Source of the DNA: Liquidambar formosana
Taxonomy: Eukaryota; Streptophyta; Magnoliopsida; Saxifragales; Altingiaceae
Direction: 5' to 3'
DNA: 64,000 nt
Assembly (NCBI GenBank): GCA_039720395.1
Contig: CM077831.1
Coordinates: 19,708,982 to 19,772,981 of the forward strand
Every line of letters begins with the position of its first letter. Position 1 is the first letter of the stretch. Shown piece by piece: positions 21,301-32,677 of the stretch. The position numbers and the translations under genes are program-made. Under the pieces are notes generated by a model. That model was not told where the DNA came from, did no database searches, and saw only the letters and a program-made list of their open reading frames with translations.

Positions 21301-24038
21301 ATCCCTATCCTCAAAGTTTGTGAGTTTTTGTCAGCATTTAGCAAAACTCGCCCAAATTCTTCCAAATCACCCGGAACCTTCTCAAAACCATTAAAATGAC
21401 TTTTAAACATAAAATAAACATGTCCATGCATATAAAAATCAATATCATGTCATGCCCATGCATGAATGAAACCGACAAAATCCGATAATACATATACTAA
21501 CAAAGTATTAAACCCTTAATACTTAAAAATTACGGGTGTAACATTTATTTTTGTATTATTCATAAACTATCATCTTCATGCTAATCTATAACCTGTTTCA
21601 TGTGTGCTAATATAAATTGTTTTATCATTTTGTACAGCTCTTGAGAAGTTGCTGGAAGATTGTGTGGGCAGATATGCTACAGGAGAGGAAGTATACATGG
21701 TATTTTATTTGATCTTTTCTGACATTGACACTAACTTCTATACTATCTCCATGCCTTTCTGTTTGTTTTCAAAACTGTAAATTATTGATGTGCACTTTGT
21801 CATGAGAGCTTCATATATGGGTTTAATACCTAAATATCATATTATAAGGGTGTAGAAAGGATTGGATAAAATGAGTGTATAGGAGTCTTTCATTGAGTTA
21901 TATGTGCAAACCTTCAGAAAAATTAAGGTTTTCTTTATTGCATTTAATTCAATTGGTCAATGACAATTTTGAACATGCTTTAAAACCTTGTTTTTTGAAA
22001 CTTGAAGTCCCTAGTGCTCTGTAACATTGTATTTTACTAGTTTCTTTTATGTCATAAGATATTTTAGCTCTTATCCTCAGCATTCCTGATTGCATGATTA
22101 GTTTTTTAAGCCTAAAGTGGATTTTCATGCATCCTTGCTTCCCCTCCCTTGCTCCTTCTCTCTATGACAGGTTATTTATTATTCTAGCGTTTTGTTGATT
22201 TTCCATTTCTTGAGATCTGTGTCATTGGGTTGCATAAACTTACATCAAGAGCTTTCCCTAAGCAGAAAAATCTCATCGAATAACCTTAGAAATGAGGATG
22301 TTTTGGTCATGATGCTGGGAGAATTAGTGAGTATGAGTTGCTATGATGCCATGTGATGTTTTAGGGGGAATAAAAGAAATCAGATGGTGAATGTTTAAAC
22401 CAATTTAAATCTTAAGGTCAAAATTAACCAACCAGTGGTTTTTATTTGCAGGCTGATGTGTTTTTGGCCCCACAGATTGCTATAGCAATTGCGAGGATTG
22501 ATATTGACATGGTGAAGTTTATTTTCTTTTATTTTTTATTTGTAATAGTCTGTTCCTATAAAACTATCACTAGTTTCATTCTACTTTTGATGCTTTGGAG
22601 CTCTTGTTTTGTTGTAGCCATGAGATATTTGTTTGCTTCATTCTCTGTTGTGTGTATCCCAAAATAATTCTCACAGCTTGTGTTCATATAATTTTTTGAC
22701 CACTCTTTTTTTTTTAGTTGGTTTATTCGTCAAAGCATTTCTGAACAAAATTCAGACACAGAATAGCTAGTGGAAACATTATTTCCTATTTTAGTTTGAG
22801 ATACACTACACATCCTAAGTGGCCAAATTTGTTCAAAGAAGTTTATCCAAGAGAGCGCTGCAGGTATGGTTGGTGCTGACTGGTAGACGCAAATATTAAA
22901 AAAAGACATGTCAATGGGATGAGGCAATAGGTGGGTATATAGAAGGTTTTAATTGTCGTGGTCACGTGTGGGTTTATCCCACATCAAAAGATTAGAAGAA
23001 AGAAGTGGCCTTAATATACAAGTAATGGACTCACCACCAATAGGCTTTGGCCTTTTGTGTGGGTATGAGTTCCAGACTTGTATATTCGGCCTACCATGGT
23101 GGATCTTGGACTCCCCTATCTCCCTGACATTAATGCCCTGTATGGATAACCTTAATGGGGTAGAAAAAGGAATATATGCTTGCTGATAAAGAACTAGAAA
23201 AATCCTAAACATAAAATTGAAAGAGGGAAGCTGAGAATTAGAGTAGATAACTGAATGAGTCTCCCCTCCCTTCCTGATTAAATTCCTCAGTCCTCACGTA
23301 CTCTCAACAATGGTTAATTACTTGTGGGGTGTCATCAACTTATCATTAGATTGCATCATGCTACACCGCACACACATCTCATTACTTTGAATAAGCTTGC
23401 AGTCAAATGATAATAGTCCCAAATAGAGGTAGTCTGTAGTCCATATGATGCATCAAATGATAATAGTCCCAAATAGAGGTAGTCTGTAGTATCCTTAAGA
23501 AACTTCTATAGAAGATTTAATTCCTCCACAAATTATCTAATAGAAATAAACTCTACATAGTTTTTACATATGAGAATCTTTCTTTCCAGTAGTGTAATTT
23601 GATGGTTATATATTCTCCATAAAAGGCTTCAGTCTCTGTAAATAATTAAAGGACACTAATTTAAATTCTAAAGATCTAACATCCACATATATAATGAGGA
23701 GATCCTACGTGGGTGGTAAATGCATGTTAATTTTCAGCTTCTGATGCAATGAGTTCTCTACTTGCTAATCGAATTACAAAGAATGTGATGCCAACAATCT
23801 TGAATGGAATCCTTTAATGTGATGACAATAATCTCATTGTTGTGACAGTCAATAGCGTTGGGGATGCTTAATTATAATATTTGTTATGATATTTCATTCC
23901 ATTTCATAAAATAAACATTTTCTTTAATTGTTTATGCAGTCCAAGTTCCCTCTTTTAAGTAGGATATATGAATCATGTAAGGCTTTACCAGAGTTTCAAG
24001 CCTCGTCGCCCGAAAGACAACCTGATGCTGCACAGTAA
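15279..24038 (+). CDS. GSTZ: Zeta-class glutathione S-transferase / maleylacetoacetate isomerase (one-base frame break in exon 4)
   Basis: The enzyme uses glutathione to isomerise maleylacetoacetate to fumarylacetoacetate in tyrosine breakdown. Ten exons with GT-AG introns: 15279-15296, 15631-15739, 15929-15985, 16094-16180, 16308-16379, 16954-17007, 17126-17201, 21638-21699, 22452-22511, 23940-24038. Exon 2 holds the thioredoxin-fold start LVLYSYWQSSCSWRVRFAL with the zeta-class SSC motif (residues 29-31). Exons 3-4 hold the glutathione-binding region ending DSYAIL, and exons 6-10 the helical domain (SSSIQPLQ, GRYATGEEVYMADVFLAPQI, LPEFQ). Exon phases agree everywhere except exon 4, which is 87 bases where 86 would keep frame: there is a surplus G at 16129-16130, after FVP and before the conserved LVDGD block. 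Without it the protein would have 230 residues, near the family norm. This is either a sequence error or a recent inactivating change; all splice sites are intact. Intron 7 (4.4 kb) is swollen by repeats. Confidence 0.88.
15300..15331 (+). repeat. (CT)n microsatellite in GSTZ intron 1
   Basis: An uninterrupted CT run of about 15 units starting a few bases after the exon 1 donor site. Confidence 0.95.
17808..18168. mobile_element. MITE-like element in GSTZ intron 7
   Basis: The ends are imperfect inverted repeats: CAAGGGTGAAGCCAGGAATG at the left and, reversed, CATGGGCGAAGCCATGAAAG at the right. Near the right end is a perfect palindrome (AGGTGGGGCACTTGCCCCACCT region, 18121-18142). I could not define a target duplication. 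Confidence 0.5.
18890..20440 (+). mobile_element. 3' fragment of a plant L1-type LINE
   Basis: In several shifted frames it reads like the end of a plant LINE reverse transcriptase and the following zf-RVT domain: VVAGLKINL near 18930; VWDGITEKM and LYLSKEGN near 19090-19170; HVVAWDSLCKSKKVGGIGLRP near 19300; KKAAFFGWTVTINKCLIIDH near 19935; RLLLHCMVAKEVWDISFFW near 20070. Stops and frameshifts are many. The end near 20440 (CATCCTGTATACTAGGCC) is like the usual 3' ends of these elements. It lies in GSTZ intron 7, sense strand. Confidence 0.75.
20500..21543 (-). mobile_element. Possible solo LTR in GSTZ intron 7
   Basis: On the minus strand the sequence starts at 21543 with TGTTACACCCGTAATTTTTA, a common start of plant Ty3/gypsy LTRs. 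A region about 1 kb long follows. I could not find the other terminus or a target duplication, so the left limit is a guess. It contains GATCGATC-rich sequence at 21181-21302. Confidence 0.4.
21181..21302. repeat. Cluster of CGATCGATC motifs
   Basis: GATCGATC or CGATCGAT-type palindromes occur at the start, middle and end (near 21182, 21229, 21273 and 21295), with related TGATCGTTCGGGATTGA units between them. A short degenerate repeat. Confidence 0.6.
22960..23190 (+). promoter_or_regulatory. snRNA-promoter-like repeat in GSTZ intron 9
   Basis: ATCCCACATCA at about 22976-22986 resembles the plant snRNA upstream element RTCCCACATCG. An AT-rich TTAATATAC follows about 25-35 bases later. No snRNA sequence follows. 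The segment ends GGCCTACCATGGTGGA and looks like a dispersed repeat carrying this promoter-like pair. Confidence 0.3.
23404..23491 (+). repeat. Tandem duplication in GSTZ intron 9
   Basis: A segment from AAATGATAATAGTCCCAAAT to AGTCTGTAGT occurs twice with a period of about 51 bp. Confidence 0.85.
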
Positions 24039-24361
24039 GTTTGTTTCCTCTTGTCCATAGTCATGACCTAAAGCTTAATCAAATCAGTATCTACAATACC
24101 AGCTTATTGCAGGTAACACTTTTGTATTTAATGTATATTTTGTTTGATTTTCTCCAACTCCTCTGGATAGGTTATTCTATCCTACTGCTAGATGTTGTAT
24201 GGACATGCATTCGAGTGTAACAAAAGCAGTTTGTAGCTCGTTAAAACAAATACAAAAAAATAAAAATCGGTTTTTAGCTGCTAATAAATTGGAAGGGAAA
24301 AATCCACCCCTCCCAAACACGGATACACTTGACACATACATACATACATACATATGATGAT

Positions 24362-24519
24362 GATTAGCTGAGTATGTGCGGACATAATTTATATCAACAC
24401 TTGTACTGGGGTGATACCTCGTGCATTAGTGGATTACAGGGTACATTGGGCTAATGTATAGGGTACAACTTCTAATGTATGGTGCTGATATAACTTATAT
24501 CAATGCATGTTGACCTGAT
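24362..24519. mobile_element. Palindromic MITE-like element, copy a
   Basis: Both ends carry forms of a palindromic 15-mer (consensus GATATAAGTTATATC), here next to ATGTGCGGAC at the left and CATGTTGACC at the right. Members of the same family are at 38893-39050, 49331-49500 and 49514-49680. No coding capacity. Confidence 0.6.
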
Positions 24520-27193
24520 GACGATTTTTATATATATATATATATTTCTATTTTCGTTTCCCTCGCAGCACATGCAAATAGATTGAATTCAATTGGGAAA
24601 TCCAAAATATGAGTCACCATCGTAAGAAACTAAGAACTTTATCATTTTGTTTGTGTCGACGTGTAAATTATATCCATAGTGTTTGTGTCGACGTGAAATT
24701 ACATCCCCACATTCGGGATGTGAGGAGTTGAACTTGGACTGGTCCATACTATTGTGGTCGTCAGCTTTCCCTTTATTGTAGTATTAATAAATCATTTTAT
24801 ATATGAATGTCGATATATCTTGGAAAATAGTGTAGAAATTTGCCAAAGTTTTGAGAGTATTACAAATTTGCGAAAAAGTTGAGACAAAGAGGAAAGATTT
24901 TCACTCAGAGTTTCTTGTGTTCCCCAACCACCACCACCACCCCCCCCCCCCCCCCCAAAAAAAAAAAAAAAAAAAAAAAAAAAAACAAAACAAAAAGAGG
25001 GAGGGATCCTAAAAAAGAAAAAGAAAAAAAGGGAGGGCGTACTGGTGGGATGGTAGAAGAAATTAAATCAAAACCAAATATTCACAGGAATGGAATTCTA
25101 TTCCATCTAAGGCACTTTTATATGTGGTAATATATATGTATAGGATCAAGATCAAGGGACACAACCGGCTTACAGCCGTAAGAATTTTATTAAAGTTTTT
25201 GTACAAAAAATTGTATTGCTTTCACAAATGCATGCATGTAGTGTGCAGTTTCATATGCATTAGAAGTGGCCAAACGTTTAGATAAGAGGAGTTTGCTTAT
25301 ATGAAAAAAAGGGGTAAGAGAAAAGGAGGTTATTAAAGTGGGTGTTGGGTCTATCCACTGTTTTGGTGAAGAAGAAGAAGAAGAGGGGATGTATCGGTCG
25401 GATATTATTTCTCTGGTACAATATATGGCTTGAAATAATTTTTTAGTTGTAATTTATATATTTGGAAAAATGTATTTAAAAACGGATATTGGATGGATTA
25501 TATTTTTGTGTACTACACATTTGAATAATCTCACTTATGCATATATATTAGTTCATTTCTTATTTTTGTTGATAAGTTTAATTTCCAATATGAAATAAAA
25601 AATTATGATAAAATTATATCCGTTTTTATCAATTATAATTTATATAAAAATAAGTTTTTTATTATATATTTTCACATTTTATATTTCCTATGTTTTTATT
25701 TATATCACATTAGAAGAGTCTCCTTTTTATGAGGTTAACCTAACATAACTTTGCGTTAGGTCATCTTTTAAAATTTTACATGTAATTCATATTTTGTGAA
25801 ACCAATCGATAGATTAGATAACCTTATCATGTAGGTGATGCATGCCAAAAATCAAGTTGATTTGAAATTGATTGCTATTCGATTTAAAACTTATATTTTT
25901 TTATTTAATGACAATTGGTCATTTTGGACATTTACATATGAAATAGTTTTTAATCTCGAATCAACTTGATTTTTGGTATGCATAACTTTTATATGAAATA
26001 GATCTAATCCAACAGTTGATATTGCAAAATTCAAGTCACAAGTAGAGTTTTAAAGTTAGGTTAGGTTATGTTAACTTCATAAGAATGGAACTACACATTA
26101 GAATACTTTCAACTCTCTAAGTATAAAAATTAGTTAATTTCTTCTCTTGGGATCAGGGCATTGATTTCTAGGCGTCATTTTTAACGCTTTATTTAGTTAT
26201 AATTTACACATTTTTAATAGTTGTATATTAGTATTTGATTAGACAAAACAAACCACATAAGTTACACGAGAGTTACCAAGCATATTAATCAAGTAGTCAA
26301 AGCATGCACAAACTTGGTTTGATCATATGAGATGTGCACCATGGCGCCTTTGGTCGAGGTATCTCCTCTTTTCCTAAGATTCTAATTTTTATTTTTATTT
26401 ATTTATTTTGGAATCCTGAAGGTTCAAACTTAACCCATCTTGATGTAACAAAAATGATGAGTGATGGGTGCTGGAAGCGCAATTGGCACCAAAATGAACA
26501 CGTCTGTATGGCCAAATTTCCACAATTCCCATAAACAATGACTGAATTAGTGACAGGGAAACATTTTTCAAAAGATAGAAGATAATATATTATTTCTTAT
26601 AAAGAAAGCTTAAATTATTTTGTTTAAAGGAAATAAAAAAGGGCTTAAGTTTTTTTTTTTTTTTTAACCATATGGTCTAGATGGATATTTTATTTTTGTT
26701 GGAATCATTCTTGAAGTATGTTGCGCGATCCAAGGAAAATAATTTACTTGGACGCATTAAAAGGTTGGTCTGTTTGATGCACCGTAGTATCTCCCCTTCT
26801 TCACGCAGCTAACATGCATGAGTGCATGACTCTGACATGATAGCAAAAAAGAAGCAGCAAATAAGGGCAAAGAAATAGAGTCTTAGCTGATTCAATAACT
26901 TATTCTCCATCTCTAAAACGTGAGCCTTGCCGACCGCTTATCAGAGGTTTTTTTTATTGGTGGATTATTGAGTGCTTCTTCAATTTTAAGAATTATTTCT
27001 TTTGTTCAAGTTTGTTTGATCACTTTTTTCATGATATTTTGTTATGAATTTTTGTGTGTGAGGAACCCTTAAAGAGTCTGGCCTGTATCAAATTGTATGA
27101 ACATTAACTTGTAATTTGTACATTAACTCTTAAAATTGAGGGAGATTGAACTTCCTCAGTCCACCAATAAGGACCCCTCGTGACAGCCTTATC

Positions 27194-27203
27194 CTATATA
27201 TAG
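27194..27203 (+). promoter_or_regulatory. TATA box of SMO copy 1
   Basis: CTATATATAG, about 70 bases before the start codon, conserved in all three copies. A CT-rich leader follows. Confidence 0.75.
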
Positions 27204-28255
27204 AGGTCACATGTGACTATCCAAAAATCTCTTCTTCTCTCTCTTTCTCTCCACAAACAGTGTAATGTTGCCATACAAGGACTTGGAGGAAGTGAAGGCA
27301 GCTTTTGGGAGAGACCCAACTGTTGCAGAGACGTTATGGTTCAATTACTCAGCCACGAAGCCTGATTACATACTTCACTGCCACAACGTTGTCTTCTTGT
27401 TGCTGTTTTATTCGGTTGTATCTCTTGCATACGTGCTCTTGGAGCTGTGCTGCTCTAAGAATATGGACAAGTTCAAGATTCAACCCAAAGCCAAGAAGTC
27501 ATTCTCACACATGTTCACGTGCTATATACATGTGGTGTGGACGTTCCTTCTTCTTGTTGGTCCTCTGCTAATTCTTTCATACCCTGCCATTAAGGTATGG
27601 TTAACTAAATATGAACAACAAAACTAAGGGGCTTTTCCCTTGTGCTCCTTAGAGTTTTCTGTTTCTATATTGAGTCGCAAAATAATAATAGTAATAATAA
27701 TAATAATACTACTACGGAGTAATAAAAAGAAGGGTAAACTGTAGAAACCGCCCCTTCGAAGTATGGGGGGTCAACAGATAAACCTTTTTATATTTTAATT
27801 CTACTAATGTGCCTCCTAATTCAGTTGAGGATTTAATTGGTTGGATACCGTTAACGGTAAATGTGAAAAGACTAATATGCCCTATACCCTCCCATCACGT
27901 GCACCTTCTAGTCAAGGGTATTTTGGACAACATGGATCTGTTAACAGTTGATTGGTTAATTTGAAGTTTGTGTTTGTGGATGTTTTGGGCTCAGTGGGTT
28001 GGGATTAGGACGAGTTTGGCGTTGCCATCAAAGTGGGAGATATTGTGGCAATTATTGGTGTACTTTGTTGTTGAAGACTATACGCATTACTGGCTCCATA
28101 GGCTGCTCCATTCTAAATGGGCCTACGAAAACATCCACCGGGTTCACCATGAATTCACGGCTCCAATGGGCCTTGCGGCACTGTACTCGCATTGGGCCGA
28201 GATTTTAATCCTGGGCTTTCCAGCATTTCTTGGTCCGGCCATGGTTCCGGGACAC

Positions 28256-28352
28256 ATACTCACCTACTGGCTTTGGTTCATTCTCAGGCAGATTGAGGCC
28301 ATTGAGACTCACAGCGGGTATATTTATATTTATACTCACCTACTGGCTTTGG
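28256..28352 (+). repeat. 21-bp direct repeat spanning exon 2 and intron 2 of SMO copy 1
   Basis: ATACTCACCTACTGGCTTTG plus G occurs at 28256-28276 in exon 2 and again at 28332-28352 in intron 2. The same pair is in copy 3 (42570-42590 and about 42646-42667). Copy 2 retains only one, with the sequence between deleted. Confidence 0.9.
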
Positions 28353-28808
28353 GTTTTACATGTAAACCATTGCATGAATCTATTTGTTTGAGCATGGCAT
28401 TTGAAATATTTTCTCCAGGAAAAGTTAAATTTGTTAGGTGCAAAGTGCAGATATGAGTTCCCTTGGAGTCCCTCAAAATTATTCCATTCTATGGAGGGGC
28501 AGAGCACCATGATTATCATCATTTTGTAGGCCAACGAAGCCACAGTAACTTTGCACCAGTCTTCACCTACTGTGATTACATTTACCGAACCGACAAGGTT
28601 AGTCCAAAATATTACCTCCCATATCCATGCTTAAGTCCTCTTCAAATTTACCTCCCATATCCATATGTACTAGTTTGATTAAAATGCCAAATGATGGAAG
28701 TCAATTTCTCATACTAATGCTTCATTGATATATGTCATAGGGCTACCGCTATCAGAAGTACATGGTCGGAAAGGTACGTACCCCCAAAATCCTTGTGCAT
28801 GCATGTTT

Positions 28809-29012
28809 GGCCCCGTTTGTTTGGTTGGAATTGAGGCTAGAATGAAATCACATTCCGGGTTTCATTCCAAGTTTCATGTTTGGATGAGTTAAAATGGCAG
28901 GAATGGAATCAAATTGTCTCCTATATTTTCTCATTCCATTCTAGGATACTTCAACAATAGAATTTGATTATATTTCCCCTACCTTTTTGATTCAAGCCAA
29001 ACAAACATGCCC
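28809..29012. mobile_element. MITE in SMO intron 4, copy 1
   Basis: Inverted ends GGCCCCGTTTGTTTGGTTGG and, reversed, GGGCATGTTTGTTTGGCTTG, with inner GGAATGGAAT / ATTCCATTCC. It is present at the same spot in copy 2 (about 37371-37572) and copy 3 (about 43088-43274), so it predates the triplication. Confidence 0.7.
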
Positions 29013-30139
29013 TTTGTGTGAAGTTTAATTTTGTTATGCTTCAAACTCTGCTTAGGGCCTTATATTTGGTAGTAAAAGAGTTTTGTATCGGTGGGATTCA
29101 TTTTTATTTTGGTTATATAGTTCAAGTGTAGTGCGGTGTTTGTTCCTTCTAACTATTTATTATTGATTTTGAATATTAGTCCAAGGAGGAATTGAGAAGC
29201 AATGGCGAACAAAGTGGAGACACCCAACAGCTCAAAAAATTCAAATAGCTGTGAGATTTTATTACAATATTATGTGGTTTAATCATCTACAAATTAATGA
29301 ATAATTATATCCATTTGGCATTTTATTAGTTAGTTGTGTCATCAATAAAAGGTTCTGTTACGTAATTTTGATCGAATAAAAATTATTAAGGCTTGTGATT
29401 TTGGTGAGATGCTGATATAGGAATGGCAGCTTTGCCATTCATGTAGAGCAATTTCCAATGAATCACGGCTAGCTCAATGGTTTATTTTATTATTTCTATC
29501 TTATTTTTTATTTATAAGAGGTAAGAACATCAATTGATATCAAATTATTATTACTAGGACTTGAAACCAAGATCTCCCCCCTCCAAGAGGGGGAGAGGTG
29601 CCATTAGGCCAACATGCCATTGGCTCCCAATGGTTGACTTTGCGTGGTCTTTTGCTCCGAAAATACTACTTGAAATAATTATCTGCACCAACTATTTTTA
29701 TTTTTATTTTTTATTAACAACAAAGAAAATATTATTAATTAAAAAAGAAGAAAATGAGCTACAAGAGAAGCACAAGAAGTCCACCCAAATCCAAAACCAA
29801 ACAACCAAAAATAAATGGATGACAAACAGTCCTCTAATCTAATTTTAATTATCGGCACTAACTTTCTGCACTAACTCTATTACTCATATGACAGATAAGA
29901 TAGTATTAGATGCGTCATCATTTCTTTTAATGAGTTAGGATTACATCATCGATAGGACTGGCAATTTGTGCCCAAACCCATGAACCCGTCCAAACCCGTC
30001 TAAGTTAAATGGGTGTGCATAGGTAATTGTATTAATTGGGTTGTAAATGGGATACCCACAAGGAGCCCAACTAATAACTGGGTCTAATCGGGTTTACTTA
30101 AAAATTGTTAGGTGAAAAACAATCCCGATAGGATCTAAA

Positions 30140-31080
30140 AATGAAACTGGGGAACTGGCTATTGCAACCCCCCAAACCTATAAGTTGGCCCCACATATTT
30201 TTTAATTAAAAAAATTATCATATAAAATTACCAAAAAGGGCTTATCCTTGCTTACCTTCTCTTCAGCACCCACCCCACCGGCAACCCTCTCCCGTACTTC
30301 TCTTCTTCATTTTTTTTTTCTTTCCTTCCCAGGACTCCTCTCCCGCACCCCTCTCTCGTCGGCAAAGCTCCCTCCCCTCCCTCTCGTCGACCTTTCTCCT
30401 CTTCACTCTTCTTCTCTTCTTCTCTTCTTCGTGTGTTTTTTTTTTTTTTTTTCCCTTTCCTTTTCTTTTCCTCTTCCCTCCCGTCAGCAGAAAATCTGAC
30501 CAGATCTGACCAGCAGGGGCAAAAAAAAAAAAAAAAAAAGAAATAAAAAGAAAGGCCATCACCGTCGCCGGAAAAAATGGAGGTTTTGAAAAAAAAAAAC
30601 CTTCTTTGCCTTTCACACACAAATTTGACCAGCAGAGCAAAAAAAAAAAAAAAAAAAAAAGGGAGGAAAGAAAGAAAGAAAGAAGAGGAGAAGAAGAGAG
30701 AAGAGGAAGAAGGACAGAGTGGTCACTCGCCAGAAAAAATAGAGGTTTTGAAAAAAAAAAAAAACCTCCCTTGCCTTTCACACACAGATCCGACCAGCAG
30801 AGCAAAAAAAGAGAAAAAAAAAAAAAGGAAAGAAAGAAAGAAAGAAGAAGAGAGAAGAGGAAGAAGGGCCGTCATCCTGTGGTTATCGCCGTCGCCGTCT
30901 CTTCTTCTTCTTCTCGCTGGACTGCTATGGGGTGTGGGGTGGTAGGTGAGTAGGGGTGGGTGAGAATGAGGGGTATTTTAGCCTTTGAGAGGGGTGGGTG
31001 TGTAAAATTGGGGGGTTGAGAAATAAGGGGGGGCAAACCTATCATTTTGAGGGGTTGCAATAGCCGCTCCCAATGAAATG
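30140..31080. mobile_element. Mutator-like non-autonomous element, about 920 bp
   Basis: It runs 30149-31071, with ends GGGGAACTGGCTATTGCAAC and, reversed, GGGAGCGGCTATTGCAACCC, the same terminal family as the small MITEs in SMO copy 2. It is flanked by AATGAAACT and AATGAAATG (7 of 9 match), fitting a 9-bp target duplication. The interior is strongly pyrimidine-rich then purine-rich, with a block of about 150 bp (GCCTTTCACACACA, ACCAGCAG, A-run) repeated. Long open frames there come from base bias. Confidence 0.75.
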
Positions 31081-31523
31081 TTTAGCTGAAAATGAAATGA
31101 GTACATTTATAACCCAATTAATAAACATTTGATATATCTTGGAAAATAGTGCAGAAATTTGCAAAAGTCTTGAGGGTATTACAAATTTGTGAAAAAGTTG
31201 AGACAAATAGGAAAGATTTTCATTGAGAGTTTCTTTCCCCCCCCCCCCCAAAAAAGGTGAGGGAGGGGAGGGGGGGGGGGGGGGGGGGGGGAGGGACCCT
31301 AAAAACAAAGAAAAAAGGGAGGGCGTATGGTGGGATGGTAGAAGAAATTAAATCAAAAACCAAATATTCACAGGAAAGGAATTCTATTCCATCCAGGGCA
31401 CTTTTATATGTGGTAATATATATGTATAGGATCGAGATCAAGGGACACAACTGGCTTATGGGCGTAAGAATTTTATTAAAGTTTTTGTACAAAAAATTGT
31501 ATTGCTTTCACACATGCATGTGA

Positions 31524-32677
31524 ACAAAAGACCCTAATTGCAACTCTTGACTTGGGACGGATATGGTATGAGTCCCAATTAATGAAGATTTGGTAATTTT
31601 TGGGATAGTTATATGCGTCCTAATGATTAAAACCCAAATTCAGTTTATTTGCCCAATTTTCAAACCAAAAAAAAGTAAGTAAAAAAATAACCAAATATGG
31701 GATGGATATATCCGCCCTTAGGTATATTGTTTATTAAATATTCAATTATTTGGACCTTATTGATGGATATATCCATCCTAGGGATTTAATTTTAATTATA
31801 AAACAGGATTGACATGGATATATCCATCTCAGGTGAAAACAAAGTATTTTTTTTAGGGAATATCCAAAATATCCTTCATAAAAAGAATTATATCCAAAAG
31901 CTCCATAAAATAATTTTCCTATCGAAAAAACCCAATAAGGGTTGAACTATATCCAAAAAACCCTAAAACTTAACTTCCATCCAACTCCATTTGAGCGATG
32001 AATTTTCTTGACTAAAATACCCTTATTACATTTTTTTATTAAAATATAAAAATAATTATTCAAAATTTGTATTACCATCTTGTTTATCTAATAAATGGAT
32101 TATTTGTCATTTATCACCAAAATATTAAATAAATAAAAAAAAGACCAAAGAAAACGAATAAACAAACAATTATAAAAAGGGTATATCAGTCCAAAAATTG
32201 TATAATTTAAACGGGGTTAGATGGAAGTTAGGGTGTTGGGTTTTTTGGATATACCAAAACTTTATTTGGGTTTTTTAGATAGACAAATTAATTTGTAGGG
32301 TTTTTGGATAGAATTCTTTTTTTAAGGGATATTTTAGATATTTACCGTATTTTTTTTATGGATTGAGATGGTTATATCCGTCCCAATAGGATATGATCCT
32401 TCTAGGGGATCTGATTTTGGCTTTAGCCACTAAAACCCATTTCCCCTTTCTCATTCCAGCTCTCTCTCTTTCTCTCTCTCTATTTTCCTAGCAATTCCTT
32501 CTCGCCTGTCAACGAACTCAACTGGTGAACGTGGTTTTGGGTCACGATATTGCATCGCATTTGACGACCTCAGCCACCTATCTGCTGTCGACGACCACCT
32601 CCGCCTCTTCGCTGTTGATTGTTTGACGGACACCCTCACGCGCTCTAGTGTAAGCCCTCGTTGCTTCTTCTTGTGCA
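31524..32677. mobile_element. Insertion of about 1.15 kb in unit 2
   Basis: Unit 1 is continuous here (around 25230-25240), while unit 2 is split between two ATGCATG copies. The insert has inverted TTGGGACGGATATGG-type blocks (31555 and, reversed, 32375) and an inner inverted repeat of A-rich TATCCAAAA blocks (31860-32360). Its right end is GC-richer (32460-32660) and could be a captured gene piece. Class unknown. Confidence 0.6.

Larger units (their letters stand above)
27265..29248 (+). pseudogene. SMO1: Sterol 4-alpha-methyl oxidase (SMO1 type), copy 1, one-base frameshift
   Basis: The family removes C-4 methyl groups from 4,4-dimethyl sterol precursors in the endoplasmic reticulum, using a di-iron centre held by histidine boxes. 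Exons: 27265-27594, 27995-28317, 28451-28597, 28741-28773, 29180-29248, all with GT-AG introns. Exons 1-2 are open and include HRLLH and HRVHH boxes. Exon 3 is 147 bases where copies 2 and 3 have 148: one A is missing at about 28478-28480, right after SPSK and before the third box HHDYHH. Read as given, the third box and the C-terminus are lost. Everything else is intact, so the damage is recent or a sequence error. Exon 1 differs from copy 3 by one residue. Exon 2 has LYSHWAE where copy 3 and relatives have PYAHWAE. Confidence 0.88.
24800..29955 (+). repeat. Segmental duplication unit 1 (with SMO copy 1)
   Basis: It aligns with 31120-38480 (unit 2) and, from about 26010, with unit 3. Homology to unit 2 starts near the GATATATCTTGGAAAATAGT block (24812 and 31132). 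The right end stops at 29955, where unrelated sequence replaces what follows in units 2 and 3. Between 24930 and 25050 is a C-run followed by an A-run. From 25140 to 27190 it is non-coding. Confidence 0.85.

Noticed and set aside
27968..28456. Start of SMO exon 2 frames as separate genes
   Set aside because: They are exons of the SMO copies extended into intron sequence.
30248..30953. Several long Lys/Glu/Arg-rich or Ser/Pro/Phe-rich open frames
   Set aside because: They lie in purine/pyrimidine-biased sequence inside a Mutator-like element and show no domain.
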